The notes: a model not told the origin generated them from the letters alone. DNA of 64,000 nucleotides from an uncultured Roseobacter sp. (GCF_947493125.1 NZ_CANLQB010000002.1:186001-250000); one strand, 5' to 3'; positions 17,537-28,198 are shown, counted from the first letter of the stretch. Numbers and translations are program-made.

Positions 17537-19096
17537 TCAGCGCACCCAGACCTCGACCCGTCGATTGGTCAGCCGCCCCCACGCGCTGCCGTCACAAGCC
17601 ATGGGCATCGCTTCCCCGAAGGCATCAATCTCGAGTGTCACCTGGTCTACATCCGCCGTTTCCGCAGCCGCGATGACCGCGCGACGGACCGCCTCGGCGC
17701 GCTGCAAGGCGATGCTCTGATTAGCAATCGCGGGCCCTTCCCCGTCGCTGAAGCCAACGAACACCAGCTTGCGGGCGTCATAGCGCCCTTGCTCCAGAGC
17801 GCGGGCCAACTGCTGCACATTGGACCGAGACTGCGCGTCCAAACGCACAGAGCCCGCCTCGAACCGGAAGGATGTGGTGAGCCGCTTCATGGGAGACAAC
17901 AGGCTCACCATACGCTGCAGTTCCGTCAGCGCGATCTCGTCGCCCGCCGCCGCTATCGCGTTGGCCAGGCGATTCCCCTGATCATCCAGCGGGACTTCCT
18001 CCGGAGCCTGATCCACAAAGCCCGCGCGCCGGGTCACGATCTGAGCGGATGGCCCTCCCGTATAAGCCAGAAACTCGCGCGCAATCTTCGGCAAGCGGCG
18101 CGCCGGACGGTAGAGAAACATCGGCGCGGTTAGCGGATAATCCTCTGTCTTGATCGTGCGCCGCGTGGCACGGAGCGCCCGGCCGCATCGCCCAGCCAGC
18201 GTCAGCGCTTGGGCATTGCCGACCTCGGCAAAACTCACCAGGCCTAGGGCAAAGGCGTCGGAGGCAACCTTCGCTGATAGCTCGATCCCGCGGGCATGGC
18301 GGACCACGTTGGGCGACATCTGCAGACCCGCGGTGATGATGATCTTGTCTTCAATGGCCTGACCCAAACCCGTTCTTTGCGCGGGCGCATGCAGACTGAT
18401 CGGCGCATCCGGCCCACCCAAATCGGACCAGTTGGTGATCTGACCGGCATAGGCCCGCGCCAGATCAAGCGGCGAGATACGGCGCACGGGATTGTTGGGC
18501 GCGACAATCGGGACGATCCCGTCAAGCGCCACCACCCGGCTGCGATTGTCCTCGGTCATGTCGCCCATTCCAGCCTCTTCCGCGCGCATATGCTCGTCTG
18601 CCCGGATCTCGCGGAGGGCCATGACGATATCGGCCTCATTGGCCAGAAGATCGGCGAACCCCTCGTCGGTGTTGGTGACGCGAAACGCAAAGACGGCAGC
18701 CAGTTTTCCGGTCTGCTCGTTGGTCAACCGATAGCTGAAATGGGTCTTGTCCTCCACGCTCCGCTCGGCTGTGTAGCCATTGCGCAGAGCAAAACCTTCG
18801 ATCAGCGCGGGCATCAAAACAGCGCCCATGGTCGCGGAGCCAGAGATGCTCAGCTCTGCGACAAAATCCTGAAGGTTTGGACAGCCGGGCCCATCGCAGA
18901 GTACCCCCGACCCATCCACCGTCAGTTCCCCGTAAATCGTATCGACGCGATAGAACTCACCGTCAAATCCGAGAAGAGTTCCGGTCAGCTCGATAGTTCC
19001 ATCCCGCGAGGTCAACGTCACATCCTGCGCCGAAGCCGAATGGCAAAGCGTCGATAGAAGAATTGCAGCGCCCGCAGCTGCACGCCTCAATCTCAT
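17537..19096 (-). CDS. Periplasmic PstS-like binding domain fused to OmpA domain
   Basis: 519 aa. Signal peptide (MRLRRAAAGAAILLSTLCHSASAQ). Three parts follow: residues ~25-80, a small beta-rich module with two cysteines (LCDGPGCP); ~80-375, a phosphate-binding-protein-like domain (SISGSATMG phosphate-loop pattern, ISPLDLARAYAGQITNWSDLGG, IVAPNNPVRRIS); and ~400-519, an OmpA peptidoglycan-binding domain (FVGFSDGEGP, ALQRAEAVRRAV, TNRRVEVWVR). No ABC permease or ATPase genes are nearby. It is probably a peptidoglycan-tethered periplasmic sensor or scavenger (inference). Confidence 0.85.
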   Translation of the reverse strand: MRLRRAAAGAAILLSTLCHSASAQDVTLTSRDGTIELTGTLLGFDGEFYRVDTIYGELTVDGSGVLCDGPGCPNLQDFVAELSISGSATMGAVLMPALIEGFALRNGYTAERSVEDKTHFSYRLTNEQTGKLAAVFAFRVTNTDEGFADLLANEADIVMALREIRADEHMRAEEAGMGDMTEDNRSRVVALDGIVPIVAPNNPVRRISPLDLARAYAGQITNWSDLGGPDAPISLHAPAQRTGLGQAIEDKIIITAGLQMSPNVVRHARGIELSAKVASDAFALGLVSFAEVGNAQALTLAGRCGRALRATRRTIKTEDYPLTAPMFLYRPARRLPKIAREFLAYTGGPSAQIVTRRAGFVDQAPEEVPLDDQGNRLANAIAAAGDEIALTELQRMVSLLSPMKRLTTSFRFEAGSVRLDAQSRSNVQQLARALEQGRYDARKLVFVGFSDGEGPAIANQSIALQRAEAVRRAVIAAAETADVDQVTLEIDAFGEAMPMACDGSAWGRLTNRRVEVWVR

Positions 19097-19375
19097 AATA
19101 AGACCCTCGACGCTGTGTCGTTCGACGCGACTGTCGGGTCTCGGGGCGGATTATTCAACACCTGAAAGTCCCAACCGCCCATCGGGAGTGGCGGCAGCAA
19201 GGCTCTGCGGCAATAGCGCGCTTCCGCTTCGCGGTTTCGGACCCGTCTCCAGACGTATTCAGTGCGGCCTATAACTCGACAGCCACGGTATGCTCCATGC
19301 GTGAGACGCATGCGAGGCGCGGACCAACACGATAAGCCGGAAGCCGCACCAGTCACGCTTGCAGAAAGCCGCCTT

Positions 19376-22072
19376 CTAAACGAGGCGACCGTGACAGTGC
19401 TTGAATTTCTTTCCCGATCCGCACGGGCAGGGTTCATTCCGGCCGGGGTTGCCCCAGGTAGATGGATCGTCTTCGACGAAGCCATCTGCCGTATCTCCCG
19501 ACGTGGCAGCCACAGCCGCACCCCCCGCAGCGGACACTTGTGCTGCCTGCTGCGCGCGGATCTGCTCAAGCATCTGACGCTGTTCTTCTTCGGAGAGAGG
19601 CCGGATTTGAGCAAGCTTCTGAGTCACATCCGCACGCAGCCCGTCGAGCATCCCTTCAAAAAGCTGAAACGCCTCGTTCTTGTATTCATTCAGCGGATCA
19701 CGCTGCGCGTAGCCACGAAAGCCGACAACCGAGCGCAGATGCTCGAGGGTCAGCAGATGTTCGCGCCACTTCGCATCGATCACCTGCAGCAGGAGTTGCT
19801 TTTCGATGTTGCGCATGTTCTCCGAACCGAACTGCTCGGCCTTCTCGGACATGAACGTATCTGTTGCCTGCACCAGACGGTCTCGGATCGCTTCATCGTC
19901 GACACCTTCTTCCTCGACCCAATCCATCACCGCTACGTCGATACCCAACTGCTCCCTGACCGCAGTGTGCAACCCTTCGGAATCCCACTGGTCCGCGTAG
20001 GTGTTGGGGGGCAGATACTGGTCGATCATGTCGTCGATGACCTGATGACGCATATCGGTGGTGATCTCGCTGAGGTCAGCAGCCTCCATGATATCCCGAC
20101 GCTGGGTGAAGACGACCTTCCGCTGTTCGTTCATCACGTCGTCGAACTTCAGAAGCTGCTTGCGAATATCGAAGTTGCGCCCCTCGACCTTGGCCTGAGC
20201 ACGCTCCAGCGATTTGTTCACCCACGGATGCACGATCGCCTCGCCCTCTTTGAGACCAAGGGTCGTCAACACTTTCTCAAGCCGCTCTGAACCGAAGATG
20301 CGCATCAGGTCATCTTCAAGGCTCAGGTAGAAGGAGGAGCGTCCGGGGTCACCCTGACGGCCCGACCGCCCGCGCAACTGGTTGTCGATCCGGCGGCTTT
20401 CGTGCCGTTCGGAGGCCAGAACATAGAGGCCGCCCGCTTCGAGTACCTTCGCCTTTTCATCGGCGTGTTGCGCTTCGACCTTGGCACGGATCTCCTCGGG
20501 GTCGGCCTCCGGGTCCGCTGCGATGGCGTTCATCACCTGCATATCGACGTTGCCGCCAAGCTGAATGTCAGTCCCGCGGCCCGCCATGTTGGTCGCGATG
20601 GTCACGGCGCCGAACTTGCCCGCATCCGCGACGATCTGCGCTTCCTGCTCATGCTGCCGCGCGTTGAGCACGTTATGCGCGATCCCGGCCTCGGTCAGCA
20701 TCTTGCTCAGCGCCTCGGACTTCTCAATCGAAGTCGTACCGACCAGGACCGGCTGGCCCTTGGCATTGCTCTCCTTGATCTGGTCCAGCATGGCCGAATA
20801 CTTCTCGCGGACAGTGCGGTAGACCTGATCATCCTCGTCCACCCGGGCGATGGGCCTGTTGGTTGGCACTTCCACCACGCCAAGGCCGTAGATCTCCTGG
20901 AACTCCTCTGCTTCGGTGAGCGCCGTGCCCGTCATGCCTGCAAGTTTGTCGTAGAGGCGGAAGTAGTTCTGGAAGGTTACCGAGGCGAGCGTGACGTTCT
21001 CGGGCTTGATCGGCACGCCTTCCTTGGCCTCGATCGCCTGATGCAAACCATCGGACAACCGCCGACCCGCCATCATGCGCCCGGTGAACTCGTCGATCAG
21101 CACCACATCGTCATCGCGCACGATGTAGTCCTTGTCGCGCTGAAATAGTTTATGCGCGCGCAGGCCCTGGTTGATATGGTGCACGATGGTGGTGCTTTCG
21201 GGGTCGTAGAGCGTCTGACCCTCCTCCAGCATCTCCCGTTGACGCAGCAGATCTTCGAGGAACTCGTTGCCCTCATCGGTGAAAGTCACGTTGCGGGTTT
21301 TCTCGTCGAGCTCGAAGTGGTCTTCTTCCAACTCGGGGATCACCGTGTCGATCACCTTATACATGTCCGAGCGATCCTGCGCCGGCCCAGAGATGATCAA
21401 CGGTGTGCGTGCCTCGTCGATCAGGATGGAGTCCACCTCGTCCACAATCGCGAAGTTGTGATGCTTCTGGAAGATCTGGCTCAATTCGGACTTCATGTTG
21501 TCGCGCAGATAATCGAACCCCAGTTCGTTGTTCGTGGCATAGGTGATATCGCTGCTGTAGGCTGCGCGCTTGTCCTCCTCGGACATCTCTGCGTGCGCCA
21601 CCCCTGTACTCAGACCCAGCGCTCCGAAGACCTGCCCCATCCAGGCCGCATCCCGCTTGGCGAGATATTCGTTCACGGTCACGATGTGAACGCCTTTGCC
21701 GGTCAAGGCGTTCAAATAGGCCGCGAAGGTCGCGGTCAGCGTCTTGCCCTCACCCGTCTTTTGCTCTGCGATATTGCCCTGATGCAGGAAAATGCCACCC
21801 ATCAGCTGGGTATCGAAGGCGCGCAAGCCCAAAGCACGGCGCGCCGCCTCACGGCAATTGGCAAAGGCTTCCGGCAGCAGGTCATCAAGGCTCTCACCGC
21901 CCACGGCACGCTCACGCAGCTCTTCCGTCTTCTCCTTGATGCCGTCGTCGCTCAGCTGTTCAAAGTCCGGCTCAAGTGCATTGATCTTGTCGATGAGAGG
22001 GCGGGTCGCTTTGATTTTGCGGTCGTTTGGCGTTCCAAAGACCTTTTTCGCGAGTGTTCCGATGCCCAGCAT
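19376..22072 (-). CDS. secA: Preprotein translocase ATPase SecA
   Basis: 898 aa. Motor of the Sec export pathway. Walker A is GEGKT at residues 107-111, DEAD-box-like motif in [13 protein letters not shown], nucleotide-binding fold 2 motifs ([36 protein letters not shown]), and the C-terminal SecB/zinc-binding tail [17 protein letters not shown] 22072 fits the family N-terminus [13 protein letters not shown]. Divergent from the parvulin gene, a frequent arrangement in Rhodobacterales. The 279-bp spacer downstream (19097-19375) shows no gene and no clear terminator. Confidence 0.99.
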   Translation of the reverse strand: MLGIGTLAKKVFGTPNDRKIKATRPLIDKINALEPDFEQLSDDGIKEKTEELRERAVGGESLDDLLPEAFANCREAARRALGLRAFDTQLMGGIFLHQGNIAEQKTGEGKTLTATFAAYLNALTGKGVHIVTVNEYLAKRDAAWMGQVFGALGLSTGVAHAEMSEEDKRAAYSSDITYATNNELGFDYLRDNMKSELSQIFQKHHNFAIVDEVDSILIDEARTPLIISGPAQDRSDMYKVIDTVIPELEEDHFELDEKTRNVTFTDEGNEFLEDLLRQREMLEEGQTLYDPESTTIVHHINQGLRAHKLFQRDKDYIVRDDDVVLIDEFTGRMMAGRRLSDGLHQAIEAKEGVPIKPENVTLASVTFQNYFRLYDKLAGMTGTALTEAEEFQEIYGLGVVEVPTNRPIARVDEDDQVYRTVREKYSAMLDQIKESNAKGQPVLVGTTSIEKSEALSKMLTEAGIAHNVLNARQHEQEAQIVADAGKFGAVTIATNMAGRGTDIQLGGNVDMQVMNAIAADPEADPEEIRAKVEAQHADEKAKVLEAGGLYVLASERHESRRIDNQLRGRSGRQGDPGRSSFYLSLEDDLMRIFGSERLEKVLTTLGLKEGEAIVHPWVNKSLERAQAKVEGRNFDIRKQLLKFDDVMNEQRKVVFTQRRDIMEAADLSEITTDMRHQVIDDMIDQYLPPNTYADQWDSEGLHTAVREQLGIDVAVMDWVEEEGVDDEAIRDRLVQATDTFMSEKAEQFGSENMRNIEKQLLLQVIDAKWREHLLTLEHLRSVVGFRGYAQRDPLNEYKNEAFQLFEGMLDGLRADVTQKLAQIRPLSEEEQRQMLEQIRAQQAAQVSAAGGAAVAATSGDTADGFVEDDPSTWGNPGRNEPCPCGSGKKFKHCHGRLV

Positions 22073-22245
22073 GCGTTCTCCAGCCGAAGTTCAAGTATTG
22101 GCGCTGATCTGCTTGCTCGTCTGCGACACAGCCCATAGATAGAAAAGGATCGCAGCACCCTGGCCGCGCCCATAGGGCGATGTAAGGGTCACGCCAAACC
22201 GTGTCAATGTCGTGCTCAATCGCGACGCAGCCCAAGGACAAATCC

Positions 22246-23109
22246 ATGACGAACCACCTAAGACGACTGGCGAGCGCTGCTCTTGTGGCCAGCCTCGCGA
22301 CCGTGTCCTTGGCCCAGGACCAGACAGAGGCCGACGCGCCGGACGCGGAGACAATCGTGGCCACGGTCAACGGTGTCGAAATCACCCTCGGCCACATGAT
22401 CGCCGCGCGTGCGACCCTGCCGGAGCAGTATCAGCAGTTGGACGACAAGGTGCTCTTCGACGGGATCCTCGAACAGCTGGTTCAGCAAAGTGCCTTGGCC
22501 CAGACGCTGGAAGGCGAGGCTCCGCTGCGCATCACCAAAGCGCTGGAGAATGAAGAGCGGTCTTTGATGGCGGGTGAGGTCGTGGAAGGTGTCCTGCGGG
22601 ACGCAATAACCGAGGACGCTCTGAAGGAGCTCTATGATCGCCAGTTCGGCGACATCGATCCGGAGGAAGAGTACAACGCATCGCATATCCTCGTCAAAAC
22701 CGAGGAGGAAGCCATTGCCGTGAAGGAGACCATTGATGGCGGCGCGGATTTTGCGGCCACGGCCCGCGATAAATCCATTGGGCCCTCGGGGCCGAATGGC
22801 GGTGAGCTTGGCTGGTTCAGTTCCGGCATGATGGTGCCGGGTTTCGAAGCCGCAGCCATTGCGCTGAGCGCGGGAGAAGTCTCCGACCCGGTCGAAACCC
22901 AATTCGGCTGGCATATCATCAAGCTCAATGAAACACGTCAGGCGGAGATCCCGAGTCTGGAGGACGTTCGTGCGGATCTGACCCAGGAACTGAGCCAGAT
23001 CAAAGCGCAGGAGGCCATCCGGTCCGCAACTGAGTCGGCGGATGTTCAGGTGCGGGCGGATGTGGAGATTGACCCCGCAATCCTCAAACAGACCGACCTT
23101 CTGGACTAA
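22246..23109 (+). CDS. Parvulin-type peptidyl-prolyl isomerase
   Basis: 287 aa. Periplasmic folding catalyst of the PrsA/SurA/PpiC type. Signal peptide MTNHLRRLASAALVASLATVSLAQ, an N-terminal helical chaperone-like part (about 40-135), then the rotamase domain (about 140-235: NASHILVKTEEEA, GPNGGELGWFSSGMMVPGFE, VETQFGWHIIKL). ATG 22246 has AAGGA 7 bases upstream. Divergent from secA and 5 bases before argJ; the Sec connection makes sense because the enzyme folds exported proteins. Confidence 0.93.
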   Translation: MTNHLRRLASAALVASLATVSLAQDQTEADAPDAETIVATVNGVEITLGHMIAARATLPEQYQQLDDKVLFDGILEQLVQQSALAQTLEGEAPLRITKALENEERSLMAGEVVEGVLRDAITEDALKELYDRQFGDIDPEEEYNASHILVKTEEEAIAVKETIDGGADFAATARDKSIGPSGPNGGELGWFSSGMMVPGFEAAAIALSAGEVSDPVETQFGWHIIKLNETRQAEIPSLEDVRADLTQELSQIKAQEAIRSATESADVQVRADVEIDPAILKQTDLLD

Positions 23110-23114
23110 GACCG

Positions 23115-24341
23115 ATGGCTGCCAAGACCGGGGTGTCGCCGCTGGCACCCAAGGAGTTTCCCGACCTGCCTGTCGTGGAGGGTGTCAGTTTCGCAACCGT
23201 CGCCGCCGGGGTGCGCTATCAGGGGCGCGACGATGTGATGCTGGCCAAGCTGGCTCCGGGTACCCGGATCGCCGGGGTCTTTACGACGTCGGCCACGCGG
23301 GCGGCTCCTGTTCTGGACTGCCAGGACAAACTGGGGCTGGTTTCAGCAGACGGGGCCGCAATCCTGGTCAACTCAGGCAACGCAAATGCCTTCACCGGCC
23401 GCAATGGCCTGGATGCCGTTGCGACCATCGCATCGGCGACGGCCGCCGCCTGCGCAGTCCCGGAGACGCGCGTTTTCACTTCGTCGACGGGTGTGATTGG
23501 CGAGCCGCTGCCCTTCGACAGGATCACGTCGCATCTGCAGACCTTGTCCGACACGGCCGATGCAAAAGCCATCAAGTCCGCTGCGATGGCGATCATGACG
23601 ACGGACACCTTCCCAAAGGGTGCGTGCGCAACGGTCGACACGTCGGCAGGCGAAGTCAGGATTGTCGGCATTGCAAAGGGATCGGGGATGATCGCGCCGG
23701 ATATGGCGACGATGCTGGTCTATATTTTTACCGATGCGGTTATCGAGCAGGATGAGTTGCAAAGCCTCGTTGCGACCCACAACGCGGGAACGTTCAACTG
23801 TATCACCGTCGACAGCGATACCTCAACCTCCGATACTTTGCTCGTTGCCGCGACGGGAGCATCGGGCATCGACGTCAGCGGACGTTCCGACTTCTCGGAC
23901 GCGCTCAGGGCTGTGATGCTGGGGCTGGCCCACCTCGTCGTGCGCGATGGCGAAGGCGCCACGAAGTTTGTGGAAATTGCGGTCAATGGAGCTGCCGACG
24001 ACGAGGATGCCAAGACGCATGCGCTGTCGATTGCAAACTCACCGCTGGTGAAGACGGCAATTGCCGGTGAGGATCCGAATTGGGGTCGGGTCGTCATGGC
24101 CGTCGGAAAGTCCGGCGCCGCCGCAGACCGCGATCGGCTGTCGATTCAATTCGGAGACGTCCTGGTTGCCGAGAACGGCTGGGTCAGCGCCGGATATGAC
24201 GAGGCAGCAGCGGCGGCTCATATGAAAGGTGAAAATCTCAGAATTGCGGTCGATATCGGGATCGGGCCTGGCCAGGCCACGGTTTGGACGTGCGATCTGA
24301 CGCATGGCTACATCGACATCAACGCCGACTACCGGTCCTGA
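23115..24341 (+). CDS. argJ: Glutamate N-acetyltransferase / amino-acid N-acetyltransferase ArgJ
   Basis: 408 aa. Transfers acetyl from N-acetylornithine to glutamate (and may make acetylglutamate from acetyl-CoA) in arginine synthesis. It is made as a precursor that cleaves itself before a Thr in KGSGMIAPDMATML (about residues 185-200), giving alpha and beta chains. Other conserved parts: NSGNANAFTG, TSSTGVIGEPLP, DSDTSTSDT, and EDPNWGRVVMAVG. Starts 5 bases after the PPIase stop. argG is at 52.8 kb. Confidence 0.97.
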   Translation: MAAKTGVSPLAPKEFPDLPVVEGVSFATVAAGVRYQGRDDVMLAKLAPGTRIAGVFTTSATRAAPVLDCQDKLGLVSADGAAILVNSGNANAFTGRNGLDAVATIASATAAACAVPETRVFTSSTGVIGEPLPFDRITSHLQTLSDTADAKAIKSAAMAIMTTDTFPKGACATVDTSAGEVRIVGIAKGSGMIAPDMATMLVYIFTDAVIEQDELQSLVATHNAGTFNCITVDSDTSTSDTLLVAATGASGIDVSGRSDFSDALRAVMLGLAHLVVRDGEGATKFVEIAVNGAADDEDAKTHALSIANSPLVKTAIAGEDPNWGRVVMAVGKSGAAADRDRLSIQFGDVLVAENGWVSAGYDEAAAAAHMKGENLRIAVDIGIGPGQATVWTCDLTHGYIDINADYRS

Positions 24342-24344
24342 CCG

Positions 24345-24743
24345 ATGAACACGGTTCTTGTCTCCGCCGTCGCTCTGATTGACGTGGATGGGCGCGTCTT
24401 GATCGCGCAACGGCCGGAGGGAAAATCCATGGCGGGGCTGTGGGAGTTTCCGGGCGGCAAAATCGAGCCGGGCGAAACACCGGAATCAGCACTAATCCGC
24501 GAGTTGCACGAAGAGCTTGGTATTGACACGTGGAAGTCATGCCTTGCGCCGTTAACCTTCGCGAGTCACAGCTATGATGATTTTCACCTTCTCATGCCGC
24601 TCTTCGCGTGCCGTAAATGGGAAGGAACTCCGATTTCAAAGGAAAATCAAGATCTTAAATGGGTGAAACCGACGACCCTAAAAGACTATCCAATGCCTGC
24701 AGCGGATCTCCCCCTTATTCCGATACTGCGGGACTGGTTGTAA
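24345..24743 (+). CDS. mutT: MutT-like Nudix hydrolase (8-oxo-dGTP diphosphatase)
   Basis: 132 aa. Sanitizes oxidized nucleotides, principally 8-oxo-dGTP. The Nudix box is intact (GGKIEPGETPESALIRELHEELGI at about residues 38-61 in two overlapping pieces: G-x5-E and RELHEELG), and the N-terminal VSAVALIDVDGRVLIAQRPEGKSM fits MutT. It starts 3 bases after the argJ stop, so it is the last gene of the PPIase-argJ-mutT operon. Somewhat lower GC towards its 3' end than neighbours. Confidence 0.92.
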   Translation: MNTVLVSAVALIDVDGRVLIAQRPEGKSMAGLWEFPGGKIEPGETPESALIRELHEELGIDTWKSCLAPLTFASHSYDDFHLLMPLFACRKWEGTPISKENQDLKWVKPTTLKDYPMPAADLPLIPILRDWL

Positions 24744-24807
24744 GTATTAACGCCTAGGTCGACGTCATTTGCGGTTTTTCGCCTATAAGAAGAATTTCTC
24801 AAAAATG

Positions 24808-24837
24808 TTTATGGTAATTTAATAAATCCGAGATAAT
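24808..24837 (+). promoter_or_regulatory. Possible promoter of the 44-residue ORF
   Basis: TTTATG (24808-24813), 18 bp, GATAAT (24832-24837) inside an AT-rich stretch that contrasts with the GC-rich surroundings, 37 bases before the small ORF. Hexamers are imperfect. Confidence 0.3.
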
Positions 24838-24873
24838 TGTGTCTTAGTCATGATCCTGGGGAGGAGAACGACA

Positions 24874-25008
24874 ATGTTACGCACTATTACTCTGGGGAGT
24901 GCTGTGTCTATCCAAGGGCTGTATGTCCGGGCGTTGCCTGATGGACGTATCGTCGTGAAAGTTGACGACACGAGTTACACGGGCGCGCCGGTCACCAAAG
25001 CAGCCTAA
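24874..25008 (+). CDS. Small conserved-looking protein, 44 residues
   Basis: ATG to TAA, 44 codons, preceded by a near-perfect ribosome-binding site (GGGGAGGAG, 24857-24865). The product starts MLRTITLGSAV and has an alternating hydrophobic pattern with PDGRIVVKVDD and YTGAPV, which suggests a small beta-sheet (SH3-like) fold. No signal peptide or membrane segment. It has a possible promoter upstream and a terminator 30 bases downstream, so it looks like a monocistronic gene. Function unknown; I believe similar short ORFs occur in Rhodobacteraceae, but could not check. Confidence 0.65.
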   Translation: MLRTITLGSAVSIQGLYVRALPDGRIVVKVDDTSYTGAPVTKAA

Positions 25009-25030
25009 CGTATCAGCACTCAATACGCAA

Positions 25031-25067
25031 AAAAGGGCGCGGCAATTACGCCGCCCCCTTTTTTTGT
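25031..25067. terminator. Bidirectional terminator between the small ORF and infB
   Basis: GC stem (GGGCGCGGC at 25035-25043 against GCCGCCC at 25050-25056, one bulge) with a 6-base loop, flanked by an A-run on the left (25029-25034) and a T-run on the right (25059-25065). It can end the plus-strand small-ORF transcript and the minus-strand infB operon. Confidence 0.85.
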
Positions 25068-25081
25068 TTTTCGCAAAGATC

Positions 25082-27559
25082 TTACGACAGTGTACGCGTA
25101 ACCTCTTCCCGCTCGAAGATTTCGATCACATCATCTGCGCGAATATCGTCGTAGTTCTCGAAAGCCATACCGCATTCTTGCCCGGACTGGACCTCGGCCA
25201 CTTCATCCTTGAAGCGCTTAAGCGTTTTCAGCGTACCTTCGTGAATCACGACGTTGTCGCGTAGCAGACGCACACCGGCCGACCGCCGCGCGACACCTTC
25301 GGTGACCAGACAGCCGGCAACTTTGCCGACGCCCGTGACTTTGAAGACCTCTTTGATCGTCGCGTAGCCGATGAAGTTTTCGCGGATCTCTGCGCTCAAC
25401 AGACCGGAAGCTGCTGCTTTCACGTCGTCCACAAGGTCATAGATCACCGAATAATAGCGAATCTCGACACCCTTCTGGTTCGCCGTGTTGCGGGCCGAGG
25501 CATTGGCACGAACGTTGAAGCCCATGATCGGCGCCTGGCTTGCTTCGGCGAGACCGACGTCCGTCTCGGTGATCGCACCCACGCCGGAATGCAGCACCCG
25601 CACGCGGACCTCGTCATTGCCGATCTTCTCCATCGCCTGAACGATGGCTTCGGCAGAACCTTGCACATCAGCTTTCACCAGGATGGGCAGTTCGGAGACG
25701 TTCTCGTCCGCCTTTGCATTGGCCATAAGCTGTTCCAAGGTGGTCGCAGCACCAGCCGCTGCCCGCTTGTCCTTGGCAGCCTGTTCGCGATACTCAGCGA
25801 TTTCGCGGGCCTGCGCTTCGGTCTCGGTCACGTTGAGGACGTCACCAGCTTCCGGCGTCCCATTCAGACCCAGGACCTCGACAGGAACGGACGGGCCAGC
25901 TTTCTTGACCCGGTCGCCCTTGTCGTTGATGAGCGCACGGACCTTGCCGTATTGCTCGCCAACCACAAAGATATCGCCCTGCTGCAGCGTACCATTCTGA
26001 ACCAGAACGGTCGCCACAGGGCCCCGGCCCACGTCCAGCTGTGCTTCGATCACGGCACCCACGGCAGCCCGATCAGGGTTGGCCTTGAGTTCCAGGATCT
26101 CGGCTTGCAGCGCAATGGCTTCAAGCAACTCGTCCAGACCCTGCCCGGACATCGCGGAAACCTCGACATCCTGCACATCACCCGAGAGTTTCTCGACGAT
26201 GACTTCATGCTGCAGCAGATCGGTGCGCACCTTGTCCGGGTTCGCTTCGGGCTTGTCGATCTTGTTGATCGCCACGATCATCGGAACTTCAGCGGCTTTC
26301 GCATGGTTGATCGCCTCGATGGTCTGCGGCATCACCGCGTCATCAGCGGCCACCACCAGCACCACGATATCCGTGACCTGAGCACCGCGCGAGCGCATCG
26401 ACGTGAACGCCGCGTGGCCAGGCGTGTCAAGGAAACTCAGCATCTGTCCGCTGTCGGTTTTCACCTGATAGGCGCCAATGTGCTGGGTGATCCCACCCGC
26501 TTCACCCGCCACAACCTTTGCATTGCGGATCGCATCCAGCAGTGAGGTCTTACCATGGTCAACGTGGCCCATGATGGTGATGACCGGCGGACGCGATTTG
26601 AGATCGTCTTCGGAATCCTCGACCTCCTTGATCACATCCTCGACGTCCGCATCCGAAACACGCACCACTTTGTGGCCGAATTCCTCGACGATCAGCTCAG
26701 CGGTGTCCTGATCGATGGTCTGGTTCTGCGTGACCATCATGCCGTTCTGCATCAAAGCTTTCACGACGGCGCCCACCTTTTCCGACATGCGGTTGGCCAA
26801 TTCCGAAACCACAATCGCCTCGGGCACCTGCACGTCGCGCACGACCTTCTCACGCTCGATGGGACCACCCATCGCTTTTTGACGCGCCCGTTCCTGCTTG
26901 CGCTTCATTGCGGCCATGGAGCGTTGACGGCCTCCATCTCCCCCGGCCAACGCCTGGTTCAGCGTCAGTTTGCCTGAACGCCGATTGTCCTCGCCGCCCT
27001 TGCCGCCGCGGCGATTGTTGTCGCGATCCCGCTCTTGTTGCTTGCGCGGCGCGCTGTCCGGCGCCTTGGTGTTCGGCTGGCGTGCGACGACAGGTTCTTC
27101 GGCCGGGGCTGTTGCTGCCTTGGCGGCGGCTTCGGCCTCTTGCTTGCGGCGCGCATCTTCCTCGGCCTTCGCCTTCAGGCTCTCTTCGCGCTCGCGCTCT
27201 TCACGTTCCTTCGCTTCCTGTTCGGCCCGCCGGCGCTCGCGCTCTGCCGCGCGGGCTTTCTCTTCCGCCTCACGGGCCGCAGTTTCTTCCGCCTCCCGGG
27301 CCTTGGCCGCCTGAACCGCCTTCAGCCGACGTTCCATTTCCGCATCGGAAATCCCGGCGGGCCGTTTGGACGGATCACCGACGGTTGCACTTCCGGACGT
27401 TGGCTTCGCCGCGCCCGGCTTCGGCACCACAACGCGCTTGCGCTTGGTTTCAACCACGACGTTCTTGGTCCGCCCGTGGCTAAAGCTCTGCTTTACGTTG
27501 CCCGGACGCGCGCCACCGCCACGCAGACCCAATGTTTTCTTGCCGTCAGTATCGCTCAT
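25082..27559 (-). CDS. infB: Translation initiation factor IF-2
   Basis: 825 aa. GTPase that places fMet-tRNA on the 30S subunit and promotes subunit joining. Residues ~80-150 form a charged, coiled-coil-like helix rich in E, R, K and A, typical of the alphaproteobacterial N-terminal extension. The G domain starts near residue 325: [13 protein letters not shown] (G1), DTPGHAAF (G3), [10 protein letters not shown] (G4). The C-terminal tRNA-binding domain ends [13 protein letters not shown]. Last gene of the rimP-nusA-ylxR-infB operon, followed by a terminator. Confidence 0.98.
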   Translation of the reverse strand: MSDTDGKKTLGLRGGGARPGNVKQSFSHGRTKNVVVETKRKRVVVPKPGAAKPTSGSATVGDPSKRPAGISDAEMERRLKAVQAAKAREAEETAAREAEEKARAAERERRRAEQEAKEREEREREESLKAKAEEDARRKQEAEAAAKAATAPAEEPVVARQPNTKAPDSAPRKQQERDRDNNRRGGKGGEDNRRSGKLTLNQALAGGDGGRQRSMAAMKRKQERARQKAMGGPIEREKVVRDVQVPEAIVVSELANRMSEKVGAVVKALMQNGMMVTQNQTIDQDTAELIVEEFGHKVVRVSDADVEDVIKEVEDSEDDLKSRPPVITIMGHVDHGKTSLLDAIRNAKVVAGEAGGITQHIGAYQVKTDSGQMLSFLDTPGHAAFTSMRSRGAQVTDIVVLVVAADDAVMPQTIEAINHAKAAEVPMIVAINKIDKPEANPDKVRTDLLQHEVIVEKLSGDVQDVEVSAMSGQGLDELLEAIALQAEILELKANPDRAAVGAVIEAQLDVGRGPVATVLVQNGTLQQGDIFVVGEQYGKVRALINDKGDRVKKAGPSVPVEVLGLNGTPEAGDVLNVTETEAQAREIAEYREQAAKDKRAAAGAATTLEQLMANAKADENVSELPILVKADVQGSAEAIVQAMEKIGNDEVRVRVLHSGVGAITETDVGLAEASQAPIMGFNVRANASARNTANQKGVEIRYYSVIYDLVDDVKAAASGLLSAEIRENFIGYATIKEVFKVTGVGKVAGCLVTEGVARRSAGVRLLRDNVVIHEGTLKTLKRFKDEVAEVQSGQECGMAFENYDDIRADDVIEIFEREEVTRTLS

Positions 27560-27568
27560 GAAGCTCGT

Positions 27569-28198
27569 CTATCCTTTCGAGTGGCCGATGCCACCCTCGT
27601 TTTCGCGCACGCCTTTTAGTCGGTTGGCTTCCTCTACAACACGTTGCGTGAGTCCACCAGAGGCGAGCGCCCCATGTATCACAGTTTGACGTCCGAATGC
27701 CAAACCCAATTCATCTGCCGTCAGCCAGCCAATATAGTGGCCGAAGTGCGGCGTGCTTAGTTTCGATTTGCCGCGCCCCGATCCATCCACCGCCTGGATC
27801 AGCACCTCGGCCTCTTCCATCTGAAGCCAGCTTTTGACCTTCTCGTAGCCCGCGACTGCCTTGCCTGCCTTGCGCTGCAGCGAGATCAGATCCACAACGC
27901 GCCGCGCCAACTGCGTTTCCACCTCAGTCACCAGCCCGTCGGGGATGGTAACCGGCTTCTTCGCGCCACGGGCAAAGAGCTTTTTGTCCACGGCCTTTCG
28001 CAGCGCTGTCCGGTCCGCCGAGACATAAATCCCGCGCCCAGGCAGCTTGCCCAAAATATCGGGCACAATACGATCGTCCGGCCCAGCCACGAAGCGGATC
28101 AGCCCATATTTTGGCTGCACATCACCTGTGGCAATACACTTGCGGTCTGGACCGTCACCGCGATCTTTCGGAGCGCCACCGCGACCCATCAGGCTCAT
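27569..28198 (-). CDS. YlxR-type RNA-binding protein with L7Ae-like C-terminal domain
   Basis: 209 aa. The N-terminal part (about 10-85) is the YlxR/DUF448 fold: RKCIATGDVQPKYGLIRFV and LPGRGIYV. The C-terminal part (about 95-190: LISLQRKAGKAVAGYEKV, EEAEVLIQAVDGSGRGK) resembles the YlxQ/ribosomal L7Ae family, so two proteins that are separate in Firmicutes are fused. It lies between nusA and infB, as ylxR does widely, and is probably nucleoid- or ribosome-associated. ATG 28198 is taken; ATG 28189 is possible. Confidence 0.88.
   Translation of the reverse strand: MSLMGRGGAPKDRGDGPDRKCIATGDVQPKYGLIRFVAGPDDRIVPDILGKLPGRGIYVSADRTALRKAVDKKLFARGAKKPVTIPDGLVTEVETQLARRVVDLISLQRKAGKAVAGYEKVKSWLQMEEAEVLIQAVDGSGRGKSKLSTPHFGHYIGWLTADELGLAFGRQTVIHGALASGGLTQRVVEEANRLKGVRENEGGIGHSKG

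Noticed and set aside
19097-19375. Terminator or gene in the spacer after secA
   Set aside because: No stem with a T-run and no ORF with a ribosome-binding site; only short GC-rich self-complementary pieces.
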